Shown here: piece by piece, positions 47,117 through 57,411 of the stretch
How the letters are laid out: every line of letters begins with the position of its first letter
Position numbering within the stretch: the first letter of the stretch is position 1
Source of the DNA: Pseudomonas sp. MMS21 TM103
Lineage (GTDB): Bacteria; Pseudomonadota; Gammaproteobacteria; Pseudomonadales; Pseudomonadaceae
NCBI RefSeq assembly: GCF_022132145.1
Contig: NZ_JAJISP010000002.1
Span: forward strand, 802,029-866,028
DNA length: 64,000 nt
Direction: 5' to 3'
The notes under the pieces: model-generated
Database searches by the model: none
The model's input: only the letters and a program-made list of their open reading frames with translations
Told to the model about the DNA's origin: nothing
Position numbers and translations under genes: made by a program

Positions 47117-48160
47117 CTACCAGCGAAAACGCAGCACATCGTCACGCCGTAATACTTGGGGAGTTGGCTCGCCGGTCGGCGGTTGCAGCGATTGGCTGGC
47201 ATCAACTGGCTGGGCCTCGATCGTTACTTCCTGCAAATGCACCAACGCCAGCTGCGCGCGCAACTGTTCGGCACTGGCCGTGATGCGGTAGATCAGGCGG
47301 TCGCCCTCGACCTTGAGCAACTGCGCAGCCAGAGGTTCGAGAATGCGCTGCAGCTCGGCATAGCGCCCCAGGTCGGCACCCTGCACCTCCAGGGTCAGGT
47401 TGGTTGCTGCGCCCGGGGCAACCACGTAGCGTTGAGCCAACCGCTCGCTGACCATCAGCAGCACCGCATCGGCCAATGCAGCTTGATCGGCGCCCTTGAC
47501 CTTGCCCTGCTCACGCGTATCGTCCACCCACAGACGCCATTGGGCCTGCCACTGGCCGTTATCTTCTCGGGCCCGCACTGCCAACAGGGCATCGGCCGCG
47601 TAACGCTCGGACGCATCGCGCAGCGCCTCTGGCTCGGTTGCGCCAAGGTTCTCGGCGGTTGCCAGCAACTGCTCGTTCAAGTCGGCAATCGGCAACCACA
47701 GCGGCAGCCCCCGGTGTTGCGCCGCCTGCCGCAAGAGCGTGGCGCTGCTCTGGCCATCGCCAACCAGGCTCGAGCCGTCGCTGGCATCATTCAGCCACCA
47801 GGCCAGAATCGCCGGGCGATTGGCCCCCCACAGTGACAACCCGGCCTGGCGCAAGCTGCGGTCGGTACTGACGGGATCGAAATCAACCAGCAAGCGGTCT
47901 TCTTCATAGCCATACCGGCTGATGATTTGCTGCGGATCCTGGCGCAGTTCGGCCAGCGCCGGGCTCTTCACCGCCTCGCGGTCACCGGTCAAGCGCAACA
48001 CCAGGGTCTGCAGGGCGCGACCCAGGGCCGCGTCACGCTCCTCCGGCTGCTGACTGGCAACCGGTTCGCGGACTTGATACAGGTCACTCACCGTCTCCGC
48101 TTCGCTGGACAGGCTGAACAGTGGCAGGCTGAGGATTAACAGGCGAGCGATCAGGCGCAT
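47117..48160 (-). CDS. DUF2066 secreted protein
   Basis: 347-residue protein with a signal peptide (LLILSLPLFSLSSEA) and a DUF2066-type body: VSDLYQVREPVASQQ, then a helical part (LVLRLTGDREAVKS). The ATG at 48160 begins the signal peptide; an in-frame ATG at 48205 adds an odd basic stretch. Function is unknown. It diverges from purM across 200 bases that include a -10-like TGATAAAAT before purM. Confidence 0.85.
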   Translation of the reverse strand: MRLIARLLILSLPLFSLSSEAETVSDLYQVREPVASQQPEERDAALGRALQTLVLRLTGDREAVKSPALAELRQDPQQIISRYGYEEDRLLVDFDPVSTDRSLRQAGLSLWGANRPAILAWWLNDASDGSSLVGDGQSSATLLRQAAQHRGLPLWLPIADLNEQLLATAENLGATEPEALRDASERYAADALLAVRAREDNGQWQAQWRLWVDDTREQGKVKGADQAALADAVLLMVSERLAQRYVVAPGAATNLTLEVQGADLGRYAELQRILEPLAAQLLKVEGDRLIYRITASAEQLRAQLALVHLQEVTIEAQPVDASQSLQPPTGEPTPQVLRRDDVLRFRW

Positions 48161-48360
48161 GAATAGGTTCTCGACAGACGGAAGGCGGCGTGCAGGCCGT
48201 AGCACAGGCCTTATACCTTAAACAGCCGCCCGCGCCCCGGCAACCACCGCACGCCGTGGGTGGCCGCTGCCCGGCAAGCCTGATAAAATCGCGCGCCTTC
48301 GCAGACCGACCGCCGCAGCGCCGGTGCACATCCGATATTCCCCTTCAAAGGCCTGGATCT

Positions 48361-49419
48361 ATGAGCAAGCAACCCTCCATCAGCTACAAGGACGCAGGTG
48401 TAGACATCGACGCAGGCGAAGCCCTGGTCGAACGCATCAAAAGCGTGGCCAAACGCACCGCGCGTCCGGAAGTCATGGGGGGGCTGGGCGGCTTCGGCGC
48501 CCTCTGCGAGATCCCGGCGGGTTACAAGCAACCGGTTCTGGTCTCCGGCACTGATGGCGTCGGCACCAAACTGCGCCTGGCACTGAATCTCAACCGACAC
48601 GACAGCATCGGCCAGGACCTGGTTGCCATGTGCGTCAATGACCTGGTGGTGTGTGGCGCCGAGCCGCTGTTCTTCCTCGACTACTATGCCACCGGCAAGC
48701 TCAACGTCGACGTGGCGGCCACCGTGGTCACCGGCATCGGCGCCGGTTGCGAACTGGCCGGCTGCTCCCTGGTCGGCGGCGAAACCGCGGAAATGCCGGG
48801 CATGTATGAAGGCGAAGACTACGATCTGGCCGGCTTCTGCGTCGGCGTGGTGGAAAAAGCCGAGATCATCGACGGCTCCAAGGTTGCCAGCGGTGATGCC
48901 CTGATCGCCCTGCCGTCCTCCGGCCCGCACTCCAATGGCTACTCGCTGATTCGCAAGATCATCGAAGTCGCTGGCGCCGATATCGAAACCATTCAGCTCG
49001 ACGGCAAGCCGCTGACTGACCTGTTGATGGCACCGACGCGCATCTACGTCAAACCGCTGCTCAAGCTGATCAAGGACACCGGGGCGGTCAAGGCCATGGC
49101 CCACATCACTGGCGGCGGCCTGCTCGACAACATCCCGCGTGTGCTGCCGGACGGTGCCCAGGCCGTGGTCGACGTGGCCAGCTGGACGCGCCCGGCGGTA
49201 TTCGACTGGCTGCAGGAACAAGGCAACGTCGATGAGACCGAGATGCACCGGGTACTCAACTGCGGCGTCGGCATGGTCATCTGCGTAGCCCAGGATCACG
49301 TCGAACTCACCCTCAAGACCCTGCGCGACGCCGGCGAGCAGCCGTGGCTGATCGGTCAGATTTCGGCTGCTGCCGAAGGCGCCGAGCGCGTCGTACTGAA
49401 CAACCTGAAGCGCCATTGA
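48361..49419 (+). CDS. purM: Phosphoribosylformylglycinamidine cyclo-ligase
   Basis: 352-residue ATP-dependent enzyme of purine synthesis that closes the AIR ring. Conserved blocks are [47 protein letters not shown] and [17 protein letters not shown]. The start at 48361 fits homologues. Coupled with purN by a TGATG overlap. Confidence 0.98.
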   Translation: MSKQPSISYKDAGVDIDAGEALVERIKSVAKRTARPEVMGGLGGFGALCEIPAGYKQPVLVSGTDGVGTKLRLALNLNRHDSIGQDLVAMCVNDLVVCGAEPLFFLDYYATGKLNVDVAATVVTGIGAGCELAGCSLVGGETAEMPGMYEGEDYDLAGFCVGVVEKAEIIDGSKVASGDALIALPSSGPHSNGYSLIRKIIEVAGADIETIQLDGKPLTDLLMAPTRIYVKPLLKLIKDTGAVKAMAHITGGGLLDNIPRVLPDGAQAVVDVASWTRPAVFDWLQEQGNVDETEMHRVLNCGVGMVICVAQDHVELTLKTLRDAGEQPWLIGQISAAAEGAERVVLNNLKRH

Positions 49420-50069
49420 TGCCGTCAGCCTGCAATGTAGTGGTGCTGATCTCCGGCTCCGGCAGCAACCTGCAGGCGCTGATCGACAGCAGCCAGGCGG
49501 GCGATAACCCGCTCAGCATCCGCGCGGTGATCTCCAACCGCGCCGATGCCTATGGCCTGGAGCGCGCCAAGGCCGCCGGTATCGATACCTGCGTACTCGA
49601 CCACAAAGCTTTCGCCGGTCGTGAGGCTTTCGATGCGGCGCTGATCGAGGCCATCGACACCTTCGAGCCACAACTGGTGGTACTGGCCGGTTTCATGCGA
49701 ATCCTCAGCAGCGACTTCGTCCGCCACTACGACGGCCGCCTGCTCAACATTCACCCCTCGTTGCTGCCCAAATACAAGGGCCTGCATACCCACCAGCGGG
49801 CACTCGAGGCGGGCGACAGTGAGCATGGCTGCAGCGTGCACTTCGTTACCGAGGAACTCGATGGCGGCCCCCTGGTCGTACAAGCAGTGATTCCGGTACG
49901 CTCGGGCGAGACGCTGGACAGCCTGGCGCAACGGGTACACGAGCAAGAACACCTGATCTACCCGCTGGCCGTACGCTGGTTCGCCGAAGGCCGCTTGCGC
50001 CTTGCTAAGCAAGGCGCAATGCTGGATGGCCAGCCACTGCCGAGTACCGGCCACCTGATCCGCACCTAG
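49419..50069 (+). CDS. purN: Phosphoribosylglycinamide formyltransferase
   Basis: 216-residue folate-dependent enzyme that formylates GAR. The phosphate-binding loop is LISGSGSNLQALID; catalytic Asn/His/Asp occur in NIHPSLLPKYKGLHTHQRAL and HFVTEELDGGPLV. Its ATG shares one base with the purM stop (TGATG). Confidence 0.98.
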   Translation: MPSACNVVVLISGSGSNLQALIDSSQAGDNPLSIRAVISNRADAYGLERAKAAGIDTCVLDHKAFAGREAFDAALIEAIDTFEPQLVVLAGFMRILSSDFVRHYDGRLLNIHPSLLPKYKGLHTHQRALEAGDSEHGCSVHFVTEELDGGPLVVQAVIPVRSGETLDSLAQRVHEQEHLIYPLAVRWFAEGRLRLAKQGAMLDGQPLPSTGHLIRT

Positions 50070-50077
50070 GAGATACC

Positions 50078-50794
50078 ATGCGTCGCGCCTTACTGTTCGC
50101 CCTCGCCCTATTCAGCCTGCCGGCCCTGGCCAGCGAGCTGAAGCCGTTCTCCGCCAGCTATACCGCCGACTGGAAACAACTGCCGGTCAGCGGCACCGCG
50201 GAGCGCAGCCTGAAGGCTCTGGACAACGACCGTTGGCAGCTCAGCTTCGAAGCCTCCATGCTGGTCGCCGGCCTCAGTGAACAGAGTACCTTCCGCCTGG
50301 ACAATACAGCCCTCCTGCCATTGACCTATCGCTTCGAGCGCAGCGGCCTGGGCAGAGGCAAGAAAATCGAACAGGACTTCGATTGGACCGGCAAGCGAGT
50401 GACCGGCAACGACCGCGGCAACCCGGTAAGCTTTCCGCTCAATCGCGGCCTGCAGGACAAGTCGACCTATCAGCTGGCGTTGCAGTATGACGTTGCCGCC
50501 GGCAAGAAAAGCATGAGTTACCAGGTGGTCGATGGCGACGAAATCGAGACCTACGATTTCCGCGTCCTCGGCGAAGAAGTCGTGCGCACCAAAGCCGGGC
50601 AGGTCGACGCGATCAAGGTCGAGCGCGTGCGTGACCCGACGCAAAGCAGCCGTAAAACCATACTCTGGTTCGCCAAGGACTGGAGCTACCTGCTGGTCCG
50701 CCTGCATCAGGTCGAAAAAGACGGCAAGGAATACCAGATCATGCTCAAGGACGGCACGGTCGACGGCAAAGCGGTCGAAGGCCGACGCGACTGA
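50078..50794 (+). CDS. DUF3108 periplasmic protein
   Basis: 238-residue protein with a signal peptide (LFALALFSLPALASE) and the DUF3108 beta-rich body: FSASYTADWKQLPVSGTAER, then LLPLTYRFERSGLGRGKK. Function is unknown. It starts eight bases after purN and is followed by a strong terminator, so it closes the purMN operon. Confidence 0.87.
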   Translation: MRRALLFALALFSLPALASELKPFSASYTADWKQLPVSGTAERSLKALDNDRWQLSFEASMLVAGLSEQSTFRLDNTALLPLTYRFERSGLGRGKKIEQDFDWTGKRVTGNDRGNPVSFPLNRGLQDKSTYQLALQYDVAAGKKSMSYQVVDGDEIETYDFRVLGEEVVRTKAGQVDAIKVERVRDPTQSSRKTILWFAKDWSYLLVRLHQVEKDGKEYQIMLKDGTVDGKAVEGRRD

Positions 50795-50810
50795 CGTTCA
50801 GGTAACGAAA

Positions 50811-50836
50811 AAAAGCCGGGCATTGCCCGGCTTTTT
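50811..50836. terminator. Intrinsic terminator (usable from both sides)
   Basis: AAAAGCCGGGC and GCCCGGCTTTT flank three bases. Strong A and T tracts on the two sides let it end purMN-DUF3108 and also the minus-strand DUF2058 gene. Confidence 0.9.
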
Positions 50837-50933
50837 CATGTGCTGGATTGCATCCGGCCACGCCATGCACCAGAGGGCATGAGCAAGCAGACTCTGCGCA
50901 CCGCTGGCAGTAGACCGCTGGTGCGCGACAGCA

Positions 50934-51473
50934 CTACCACATCAGGTCATCCGGCACCTGGTAGGCGGCGTATGGGTCATCGACGTCTGCGGCTTCGGTC
51001 GGGGTGTTGAGCAAGATCACCCGCTGCGGATCACGCTCCTGAATTTTCAGGGCCGCCTCGCGCGGGATCACTTCATAACCGCCGCCGCTGCGCACAATGG
51101 CCAGCGAGCCGCTACTGAGTTTGTCGCGCATCAGCTTGTTCACCGACAGGCGCTTGACCTTCTTGTCGTCGACGAAATTGTAGTAATCCTCGGTGGTCAG
51201 CTTGGGCAGGCGCGACACTTCGATCAGTTGCTTGATCTGCGCTGCACGGGCCTTCTGCTCGACCTTTTCCTGTTGCTGACGATTGAGTTCCTGATCGCGC
51301 GCGGCCTTCTCGGCCATGGCCTGCTGAGCAGCGAGCTTTTGCGACTCATCCTTCTCGACCTGGCCCTTGTGCTGCAGACGCTGCTGCTTCTGTTTTTCCT
51401 TGCTAACCTGTTTGGCCTGCTTTTCGTTGACCAGCCCGGCTTTGAGCAGCTGATCGCGTAGTGAGATTGCCAT
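50934..51473 (-). CDS. DUF2058 (YaiL-like) protein
   Basis: 179-residue cytoplasmic protein. The N-terminal half is a highly charged Lys/Gln-rich helix (KQAKQVSKEKQKQQRLQHKG), and the C-terminal half has EDYYNFVDDKKVKRLSVNK and the family block GGYEVIPREAALKIQERD. Annotations call the family nucleoprotein or polynucleotide-associated, but its role is not established. Confidence 0.88.
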   Translation of the reverse strand: MAISLRDQLLKAGLVNEKQAKQVSKEKQKQQRLQHKGQVEKDESQKLAAQQAMAEKAARDQELNRQQQEKVEQKARAAQIKQLIEVSRLPKLTTEDYYNFVDDKKVKRLSVNKLMRDKLSSGSLAIVRSGGGYEVIPREAALKIQERDPQRVILLNTPTEAADVDDPYAAYQVPDDLMW

Positions 51474-51530
51474 AACGTTCCTATACCCAACGAACCATAA
51501 ATAAGGACTGCACGCCCCACTGCGCCGACG

Positions 51531-52367
51531 CTAGCAAGCCGACGGCCTATCCAGTTTTTCCAGCTTCTTGGCTTCGCCCCAGAGCGCATCCAGTTGTTCC
51601 AGGTCGCAATCTTCCATGGCCCGCCCTGCTTCGCGCAATGCCTGTTCGATAAAACGGAAGCGCCGCTCGAACTTGCTGTTGGCGGCACGCAGCGCCGACT
51701 CCGGATCGACCTTGAGGTGGCGGGCAAGATTGGTGACGACGAACAGCAGATCACCGACCTCTTCGGCAATCGCCTGCGGGTCATTTTCGCTCATGGCCTC
51801 GAGCACTTCATCCAGTTCTTCACGCACCTTGTCCACTACCGGCAAGGCCTCGGGCCAGTCGAAACCGACCTGAGCGGCGCGCTTCTGCAATTTGACCGCA
51901 CGGGTCAGGGCCGGCAAGGCATTGGGCACATCGTCGAGCAACGACAGCTGTTCGGGCGCGGCGGCTTTCTCGGCGCGCTCTTCGGCCTTGAGCTCCTCCC
52001 AGCGCTGCTTGACCGCCGCCTCTGCCAGCCTGGAGGTATCGGGGGCGCCATACAGATCGCCATCGACAAACACATGGGGGTGACGGCGAATCAGCTTGCG
52101 GGTGATGCCATCGATCACCTCGGCAAACTCGAAACGCCCCTCCTCCCGCGCCAACTGGCTGTAATACACCACCTGGAACAGCAGATCGCCCAACTCGCCC
52201 GGCAAATGCTCGAAGTCGCCGCGCTCGATGGCGTCCGCCACTTCGTAGGCCTCTTCGATGGTGTGGGGCACGATGCTCGCGTAGGACTGCTTGAGGTCCC
52301 ACGGACAGCCATGCTGCGGGTCGCGCAGACGGGCCATCAGGTACAGCAGATCGTCGAGTTGGTACAT
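51531..52367 (-). CDS. mazG: Nucleoside triphosphate pyrophosphohydrolase MazG
   Basis: 278-residue enzyme hydrolysing NTPs and dNTPs to NMP and PPi. Two MazG domains are visible: an N-terminal one with PHTIEEAYEVADAIE and LGDLLFQVVYY, and a C-terminal one with ELDEVLEAM and EEVGDLLFVVTNLARHL. The ATG at 52367 follows GGAA; an in-frame ATG at 52379 is less good. It lies downstream of relA, separated by a palindromic repeat. Confidence 0.95.
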   Translation of the reverse strand: MYQLDDLLYLMARLRDPQHGCPWDLKQSYASIVPHTIEEAYEVADAIERGDFEHLPGELGDLLFQVVYYSQLAREEGRFEFAEVIDGITRKLIRRHPHVFVDGDLYGAPDTSRLAEAAVKQRWEELKAEERAEKAAAPEQLSLLDDVPNALPALTRAVKLQKRAAQVGFDWPEALPVVDKVREELDEVLEAMSENDPQAIAEEVGDLLFVVTNLARHLKVDPESALRAANSKFERRFRFIEQALREAGRAMEDCDLEQLDALWGEAKKLEKLDRPSAC

Positions 52368-52430
52368 GAGAATTTCCAATTCAATCGCAGGGGATGCCGC
52401 TTCGTCCCGCCTGCGCGACTATAAACAATC

Positions 52431-52559
52431 GCTCCTGAGCGTCGCGAGCAAAGGCCAGACAAGGCGAAGGCGAGATGAAAAAGCGGAGTTGGCTTTTGCC
52501 AATGAGCATTTTTCATCTCCCCTTCAACGCCGTATGGCAGAGCGCAGCAGCTCAGGAGG
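52431..52559. repeat. Large imperfect palindromic intergenic element, copy 2, overlapping the relA stop
   Basis: About 129 bases fold on themselves: outer arms GCTCCTGAGC (52431-52440) and GCTCAGGAGG (52550-52559), middle arms CCAGACAAGGCG and CAACGCCGTATGG, inner arms GAGATGAAAAA (52472-52482) and TTTTTCATCTC (52509-52519), and an apex TTGGC-TTTT-GCCAA. The outer arm runs into the last codons of relA. The middle arms match the copy at 545-613. On the minus strand there is no terminal T-run, so its role between relA and mazG is open. Confidence 0.68.
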
Positions 52560-54795
52560 CCCGGTGGCGACGGGCCTCGATGATATTGGGCAACTGCGAG
52601 ATGCGCCCAAGCAAACGCCCCAGGGCATCCAAGCCGGGAATCTCGACGGTGAGCGACATCGTTGCAGTGTTGTCTTCCTTGTTCGAGTGGGTGTTGACCG
52701 CCAGCACATTGAGCTTCTCGTTGAGCAACACCTGGGTTACGTCGCGCAGCAGGCCGGAACGGTCGTAAGCCCGAATGACCACATCCACCGGGTAAGTCTG
52801 TACCGGTACAGGCCCCCAGTTGACCTGAATGATCCGCTCCGGCTCGCGCCCACCCAGTTGCAGCACCGAGGCGCAATCCTGACGATGGATACTGACCCCG
52901 CGACCGAGGGTGATGTAGCCGACGATCGGGTCGCCTGGCAACGGCTTGCAACACCCGGCCATCTGCGTCAGCAGGTTGCCGACCCCCTGGATCTGGATGT
53001 CGCCGCGCTTGCCCGGCTTGAAGCCGGTGGCCTTGCGCGGGATCAGCTCGAGCTGCTCGTTGCCGCGCTCCGGCTCGACCAACTGCTGCGCCAGGTTGAC
53101 CAGATGGGCCAGACGCAGGTCGCCGGCGCCGAGGCTGGCGAACAGGTCTTCGGCATTCTTCAGGTTGGCCTTCTCGGCCAGCTTCTCGAAATCCACATGC
53201 GGAAGCGCCAGGCGCGCCAGCTCGCGCTCGAGCATCGCCTTGCCGGCGGCGACATTCTGGTCGCGATCCTGCAACTTGAACCAGTGGACAATCTTTGCCC
53301 GTGCCCGCGAGGTGGTGACATAACCCAGGTTGGAGTTCAGCCAGTCGCGACTTGGGGTGCCGTGCTTGCTGGTGATGATTTCCACCTGCTCACCGGTTTG
53401 CAGGCTGTAGCTGAGCGGCACGATACGCCCATTGACCTTCGCGCCACGGCAGTTGTGGCCGATCTCGGTGTGCACCCGGTAGGCGAAATCCAGCGGCGTG
53501 GAATCTTTGGGCAGGTCGATGGCATGACCATCCGGGGTGAACACATAGACCCGATCCGGTTCGATATCGACGCGCAACTGATCGGCCAGCCCACCGATAT
53601 CGCCCAGTTCCTCGTGCCATTCGAGCACCTGACGCAGCCAGGAAATCTTCTCTTCGTAATGGTTGGAGCCGGACTTGACGTCGGTGCCCTTATAGCGCCA
53701 GTGCGCACAGACCCCCAGCTCGGCCTCCTCGTGCATGGCGTGGGTGCGGATCTGCACTTCCAGCACTTTGCCTTCCGGGCCGAGCACCGCAGTGTGCAGC
53801 GAGCGGTAGCCGTTTTCCTTGGGGTTGGCGATGTAGTCGTCGAATTCCTTGGGGATGTGCCGCCAGAGGGTGTGCACGATACCCAGGGCCGTATAGCAAT
53901 CGCGCATCTCCGGCACCAGCACGCGGACCGCGCGCACGTCATAGATCTGGCTGAATTGCAGGCCCTTTTTCTGCATTTTTCGCCAGATCGAATAGATATG
54001 CTTGGCCCGCCCGCTGATGTCGGCCTTGACCCCGGTGGCCTCCAGTTCCACACGCAGATGGCTCATCACATCGTTGATGTATTGCTCGCGATCCAGCCGA
54101 CGCTCGTGCAGCAGCTTGGCGATCTGCTTGTACTGCTCAGGCTCAAGGTAGCGGAAGGACAGGTCTTCCAGCTCCCACTTGATATGGCCGATGCCCAGGC
54201 GATGCGCCAGCGGTGCATAGATGTCGAAGACTTCGCGCGCCACCCGCTGACGCTTTTCGTCATCGGCATGCTTGACCGCACGAATCGCACAGGTGCGTTC
54301 GGCCAGCTTGATCAGCGCCACGCGCACGTCATCGACCATGGCCACCAGCATCTTGCGCAGGTTTTCCACCTGAGCCTGGGAGCCGAGTACCAGGGAGTCG
54401 CGCGGATTGAGGCTGGCACTGATCGCCGCCATGCGCAGCACGCCATCGACCAGCTTGGTCACCACAGGGCCGAAGCGCTGCTCCACCGCGGCCAGGGTTA
54501 CCTTGCCCTCGCGTACGCCACGGTAGATGACGGCGGCAATCAGGGAGTCCTGATCGAGCTTGAGATCGGCAAGAATCTCTGCAATCTCGAGGCCGGCGCG
54601 GAAGCTGGAAGCCCCCTCCGACCACAGATTCTGTGCCGCATTGGCCTGCTGCTCGGCCTCGCGGGCGAACTCGCAGGCGTCGAGCAAGGCATCGTGCTCC
54701 AGCGCCGGGTCGACGCTGAGCACATGGGCCAACCAGGCCTCTAGGTTGATGCTGCCGTCATCGTTGACCGGCTGGTGCGCTCTAACCTGAACCAT
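52552..54795 (-). CDS. relA: GTP pyrophosphokinase RelA
   Basis: 747-residue (p)ppGpp synthetase activated on stalled ribosomes. The N-terminal HD region lacks a clear catalytic HD pair, as in RelA. The synthetase domain has the RelA-type acidic motif KEFDDYIANPKENGYRSLHT near residue 316, against the basic form of SpoT. A TGS domain (VYVFTPDGHAIDLPKDSTPL), a zinc-finger-like region (GCCKPLPGDPIVGYI) and a C-terminal ACT domain follow. The start at 54795 (MVQVRAHQPV) agrees with homologues. Confidence 0.97.
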   Translation of the reverse strand: MVQVRAHQPVNDDGSINLEAWLAHVLSVDPALEHDALLDACEFAREAEQQANAAQNLWSEGASSFRAGLEIAEILADLKLDQDSLIAAVIYRGVREGKVTLAAVEQRFGPVVTKLVDGVLRMAAISASLNPRDSLVLGSQAQVENLRKMLVAMVDDVRVALIKLAERTCAIRAVKHADDEKRQRVAREVFDIYAPLAHRLGIGHIKWELEDLSFRYLEPEQYKQIAKLLHERRLDREQYINDVMSHLRVELEATGVKADISGRAKHIYSIWRKMQKKGLQFSQIYDVRAVRVLVPEMRDCYTALGIVHTLWRHIPKEFDDYIANPKENGYRSLHTAVLGPEGKVLEVQIRTHAMHEEAELGVCAHWRYKGTDVKSGSNHYEEKISWLRQVLEWHEELGDIGGLADQLRVDIEPDRVYVFTPDGHAIDLPKDSTPLDFAYRVHTEIGHNCRGAKVNGRIVPLSYSLQTGEQVEIITSKHGTPSRDWLNSNLGYVTTSRARAKIVHWFKLQDRDQNVAAGKAMLERELARLALPHVDFEKLAEKANLKNAEDLFASLGAGDLRLAHLVNLAQQLVEPERGNEQLELIPRKATGFKPGKRGDIQIQGVGNLLTQMAGCCKPLPGDPIVGYITLGRGVSIHRQDCASVLQLGGREPERIIQVNWGPVPVQTYPVDVVIRAYDRSGLLRDVTQVLLNEKLNVLAVNTHSNKEDNTATMSLTVEIPGLDALGRLLGRISQLPNIIEARRHRAS

Positions 54796-54968
54796 CTTGT
54801 TTACCTTCCCTAAGGTGCGCGCCATGCACACCGAACAGTCGCCGGACTTCTTCGACCCGGTCGGTTTAACCACTTAAGGCACACTCCTTGTGCGCCCCTG
54901 CACAGCATAGATAAGGGTTGATGGCGGCAAAGCCAAGCGGCCTTCATCCCTAGCTATGCGCTTTCACT

Positions 54969-56321
54969 CTACGGCCTGACGAACAAGGCCATCGCCTCTA
55001 CATGCGCCGTTTGCGGAAACATATCGAGGATGCCGGCCTTTTCCAGCCGGTAACCTTGCGCCAGCAACTCGGCCGTGTCACGCGCCAAGGTGGTCGGGTT
55101 GCACGAGACATAGACCAGACGCTTGGCGCCGAGACTGCCGATCTGCCTGACCACCTGCAACGCACCGTCTCGCGGCGGGTCGAGCAACACGGCGGCAAAA
55201 CCGCCTTGCGCCCAACCACTCTCGGCCAGCGGATTCGACAGGTCGGCCTGAAAGAAGTGTAGGTTGTCGATGCCATTGCTCTCCGCATTCTGCGCCGCCC
55301 GCTCGACCATCGCCTGCACCCCTTCCACCGCCACCACCTCACGCGCCTGGCGCGCCAGCGGCAAGGCGAAATTACCCAGTCCACAGAACAGATCCAAGAC
55401 CCGTTCATCCGCCTGCGGCGCCAGCCAGTCCAGCGCCTGGGCGACCATCGCTTCGTTCACCGGCGCATTGACCTGGACAAAATCGCCGGGCCGATAGGCC
55501 AGCTGCAGGTCCCAGCGCGACAGGTGGTAACCCAGGCTCTGCTCTGGTTCGAACGGCTGCGGTGCACCGACGCCATGCAGCCAGAGCTGCCCGTCATGGG
55601 CCACGCAGAATGCCTGCAAGCGAGCCAGATCGGCCTCGCCCAAGGCGCAGGTATGACGCACCAATACAGCGCTGGCGCTGCCATAAAACAACTCGACGTG
55701 ACCAATGGCCTGGGGGTTTTCCAGCGCCTGCAAGACCGCTGGCAACGCGCGCAGGATTGGCTGCAAAGGCTGCACCAGAACGGGACAATCGGCGATGGCG
55801 ACGATGTCCTGGCTGGCCGCGGCGCGAAAGCCGACGTCCAGCCGTTTGTGTTTGACGTCCCAGCGCACGGCAATGCGCGCCCGGCGACGGTAGCCGAACT
55901 CCGGCCCGACCAATGGTGGTGCCCACTCATCCGGTTGCAAGTCAGCCAAGCGGCTGAACTGATCGCTGAGCATGCGCTGTTTCAGGGCCAGCTGGTCGGC
56001 ATGGCTCATGTGCTGGACGCTGCAACCGCCGCAGGTGCGCGCATGGGCACAAGGCTCCAGCCGCCGCTCGGGGCTGGCGCTGAAAATTCGCTCGCTGCGT
56101 GCATCGACCACCTGACTGCGCGCGCCCAGAACCCGGGCTTCGACCTGCTCGCCGGGCAGCGCGCCACTGACGAACCAGGTGCGCCCCTCGACAAAAGCAA
56201 TACCGCGACCATCGTTGGCCAGCCGCTCGATGCTGAGCTTCTGCTTCTTGCCGACCGGTATCTGCGCCGCGCGTACACCGCCGCTGGGCTGGAAGCGCAA
56301 ACCGCTGGTTTTCTTGGCCAT
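54969..56321 (-). CDS. rlmD: 23S rRNA m5U1939 methyltransferase
   Basis: 450-residue SAM-dependent enzyme. An N-terminal TRAM domain is followed by the [4Fe-4S] site in [15 protein letters not shown] plus a further Cys. SAM is bound by [16 protein letters not shown], and the catalytic Cys is in [13 protein letters not shown]. The ATG overlaps the cysM stop (TGATG), so the two are co-translated, as in P. aeruginosa. Confidence 0.97.
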   Translation of the reverse strand: MAKKTSGLRFQPSGGVRAAQIPVGKKQKLSIERLANDGRGIAFVEGRTWFVSGALPGEQVEARVLGARSQVVDARSERIFSASPERRLEPCAHARTCGGCSVQHMSHADQLALKQRMLSDQFSRLADLQPDEWAPPLVGPEFGYRRRARIAVRWDVKHKRLDVGFRAAASQDIVAIADCPVLVQPLQPILRALPAVLQALENPQAIGHVELFYGSASAVLVRHTCALGEADLARLQAFCVAHDGQLWLHGVGAPQPFEPEQSLGYHLSRWDLQLAYRPGDFVQVNAPVNEAMVAQALDWLAPQADERVLDLFCGLGNFALPLARQAREVVAVEGVQAMVERAAQNAESNGIDNLHFFQADLSNPLAESGWAQGGFAAVLLDPPRDGALQVVRQIGSLGAKRLVYVSCNPTTLARDTAELLAQGYRLEKAGILDMFPQTAHVEAMALFVRP

Positions 56322-57226
56322 CAGAGCTCCGGCGTGTCGTACACGCCCGTCGACAGGTAGCGGTCGCCGCGATCGCAGATGATCGCCACCATCACCGCAT
56401 TCTCCACTTCAGCTGACAGGTGCAGCATCGCCGCCACCGCCCCGCCGGAGGACACCCCACAGAAGATGCCTTCTTCACGCGCCAGGCGGCGCATCACATC
56501 CTCGGCTTCGCGCTGGGCCATGTCGACAATCCGGTCAACGCGGCTGGCCTGGTAGATCCTCGGCAGATACTCCTCGGGCCAGCGGCGAATACCGGGAATG
56601 GTCGCGCCTTCCATCGGCTGCAAGCCGACGATCTGCACCTGCGGATTCTGCTCCTTGAGGTAGCGCGAGACGCCCATGATAGTTCCGGTGGTGCCCATGG
56701 AACTGATGAAGTGGGTGATCTGGCCCTGGGTCTGGCGCCAGATTTCCGGGCCGGTGCCCAGGTAGTGGGCCTCGGGGTTATCGCCATTGGCGAACTGATC
56801 GAGCACCTTTCCGCGCCCCCCTCGCTCCAGACTGTCGGCCAGATCGCGGGCCCCTTCCATGCCCTCCTCGCGCGACACCAGCACCAACTCGGCACCGTAG
56901 GCGGTCATCGCCGCCTTGCGCTCGGCGGTGGAGTTGTCCGGCATGATCAGGATCATCTTGTAACCCTTGATCGCCGCGGCCATCGCCAGGGCAATACCGG
57001 TGTTGCCGGAAGTGGCCTCGATCAGGGTATCGCCGGGGTGAATGTCGCCGCGCAACTCGGCACGGGTAATCATCGACAGTGCCGGCCGGTCCTTCACCGA
57101 GCCAGCCGGATTGTTACCTTCCAGCTTCACCAGCAAGGTATTGGAGGTATTGCCGGGCAGGCGCTGCAAACGCACCAGCGGAGTGTTGCCGACGCAATCG
57201 GCGATAGTAGGGTATTGCAAAGTCAT
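56321..57226 (-). CDS. cysM: Cysteine synthase B (O-acetylserine sulfhydrylase)
   Basis: 301-residue PLP enzyme making cysteine. The PLP Lys is in [14 protein letters not shown], the Asn loop in [15 protein letters not shown] and the phosphate-binding GTTGTIMG. CysM forms can use thiosulfate. It diverges from gacS and leads into rlmD. Confidence 0.96.
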   Translation of the reverse strand: MTLQYPTIADCVGNTPLVRLQRLPGNTSNTLLVKLEGNNPAGSVKDRPALSMITRAELRGDIHPGDTLIEATSGNTGIALAMAAAIKGYKMILIMPDNSTAERKAAMTAYGAELVLVSREEGMEGARDLADSLERGGRGKVLDQFANGDNPEAHYLGTGPEIWRQTQGQITHFISSMGTTGTIMGVSRYLKEQNPQVQIVGLQPMEGATIPGIRRWPEEYLPRIYQASRVDRIVDMAQREAEDVMRRLAREEGIFCGVSSGGAVAAMLHLSAEVENAVMVAIICDRGDRYLSTGVYDTPEL

Positions 57227-57411
57227 GGCGTCGATCAGGTCCAGATGGCTGGAAGGGTCCCTATGATAGCGGCAAACGGGCAGCGGCCATAACCGGCGAT
57301 GGTCCGCCTTGTTGCAGCATGCTGCCAGGGCGACGCCACTCTTGTTCAGCCAAGACCAGCCGTTACACTGCCAGCTTGAGTTCAGCCGACAGGCAACGAG
57401 GAAGGAAGTCC

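Noticed and set aside
52291..54744. Plus-strand frame of 817 codons opposite relA
   Set aside because: relA is unmistakable on the minus strand; the antisense product matches nothing known.
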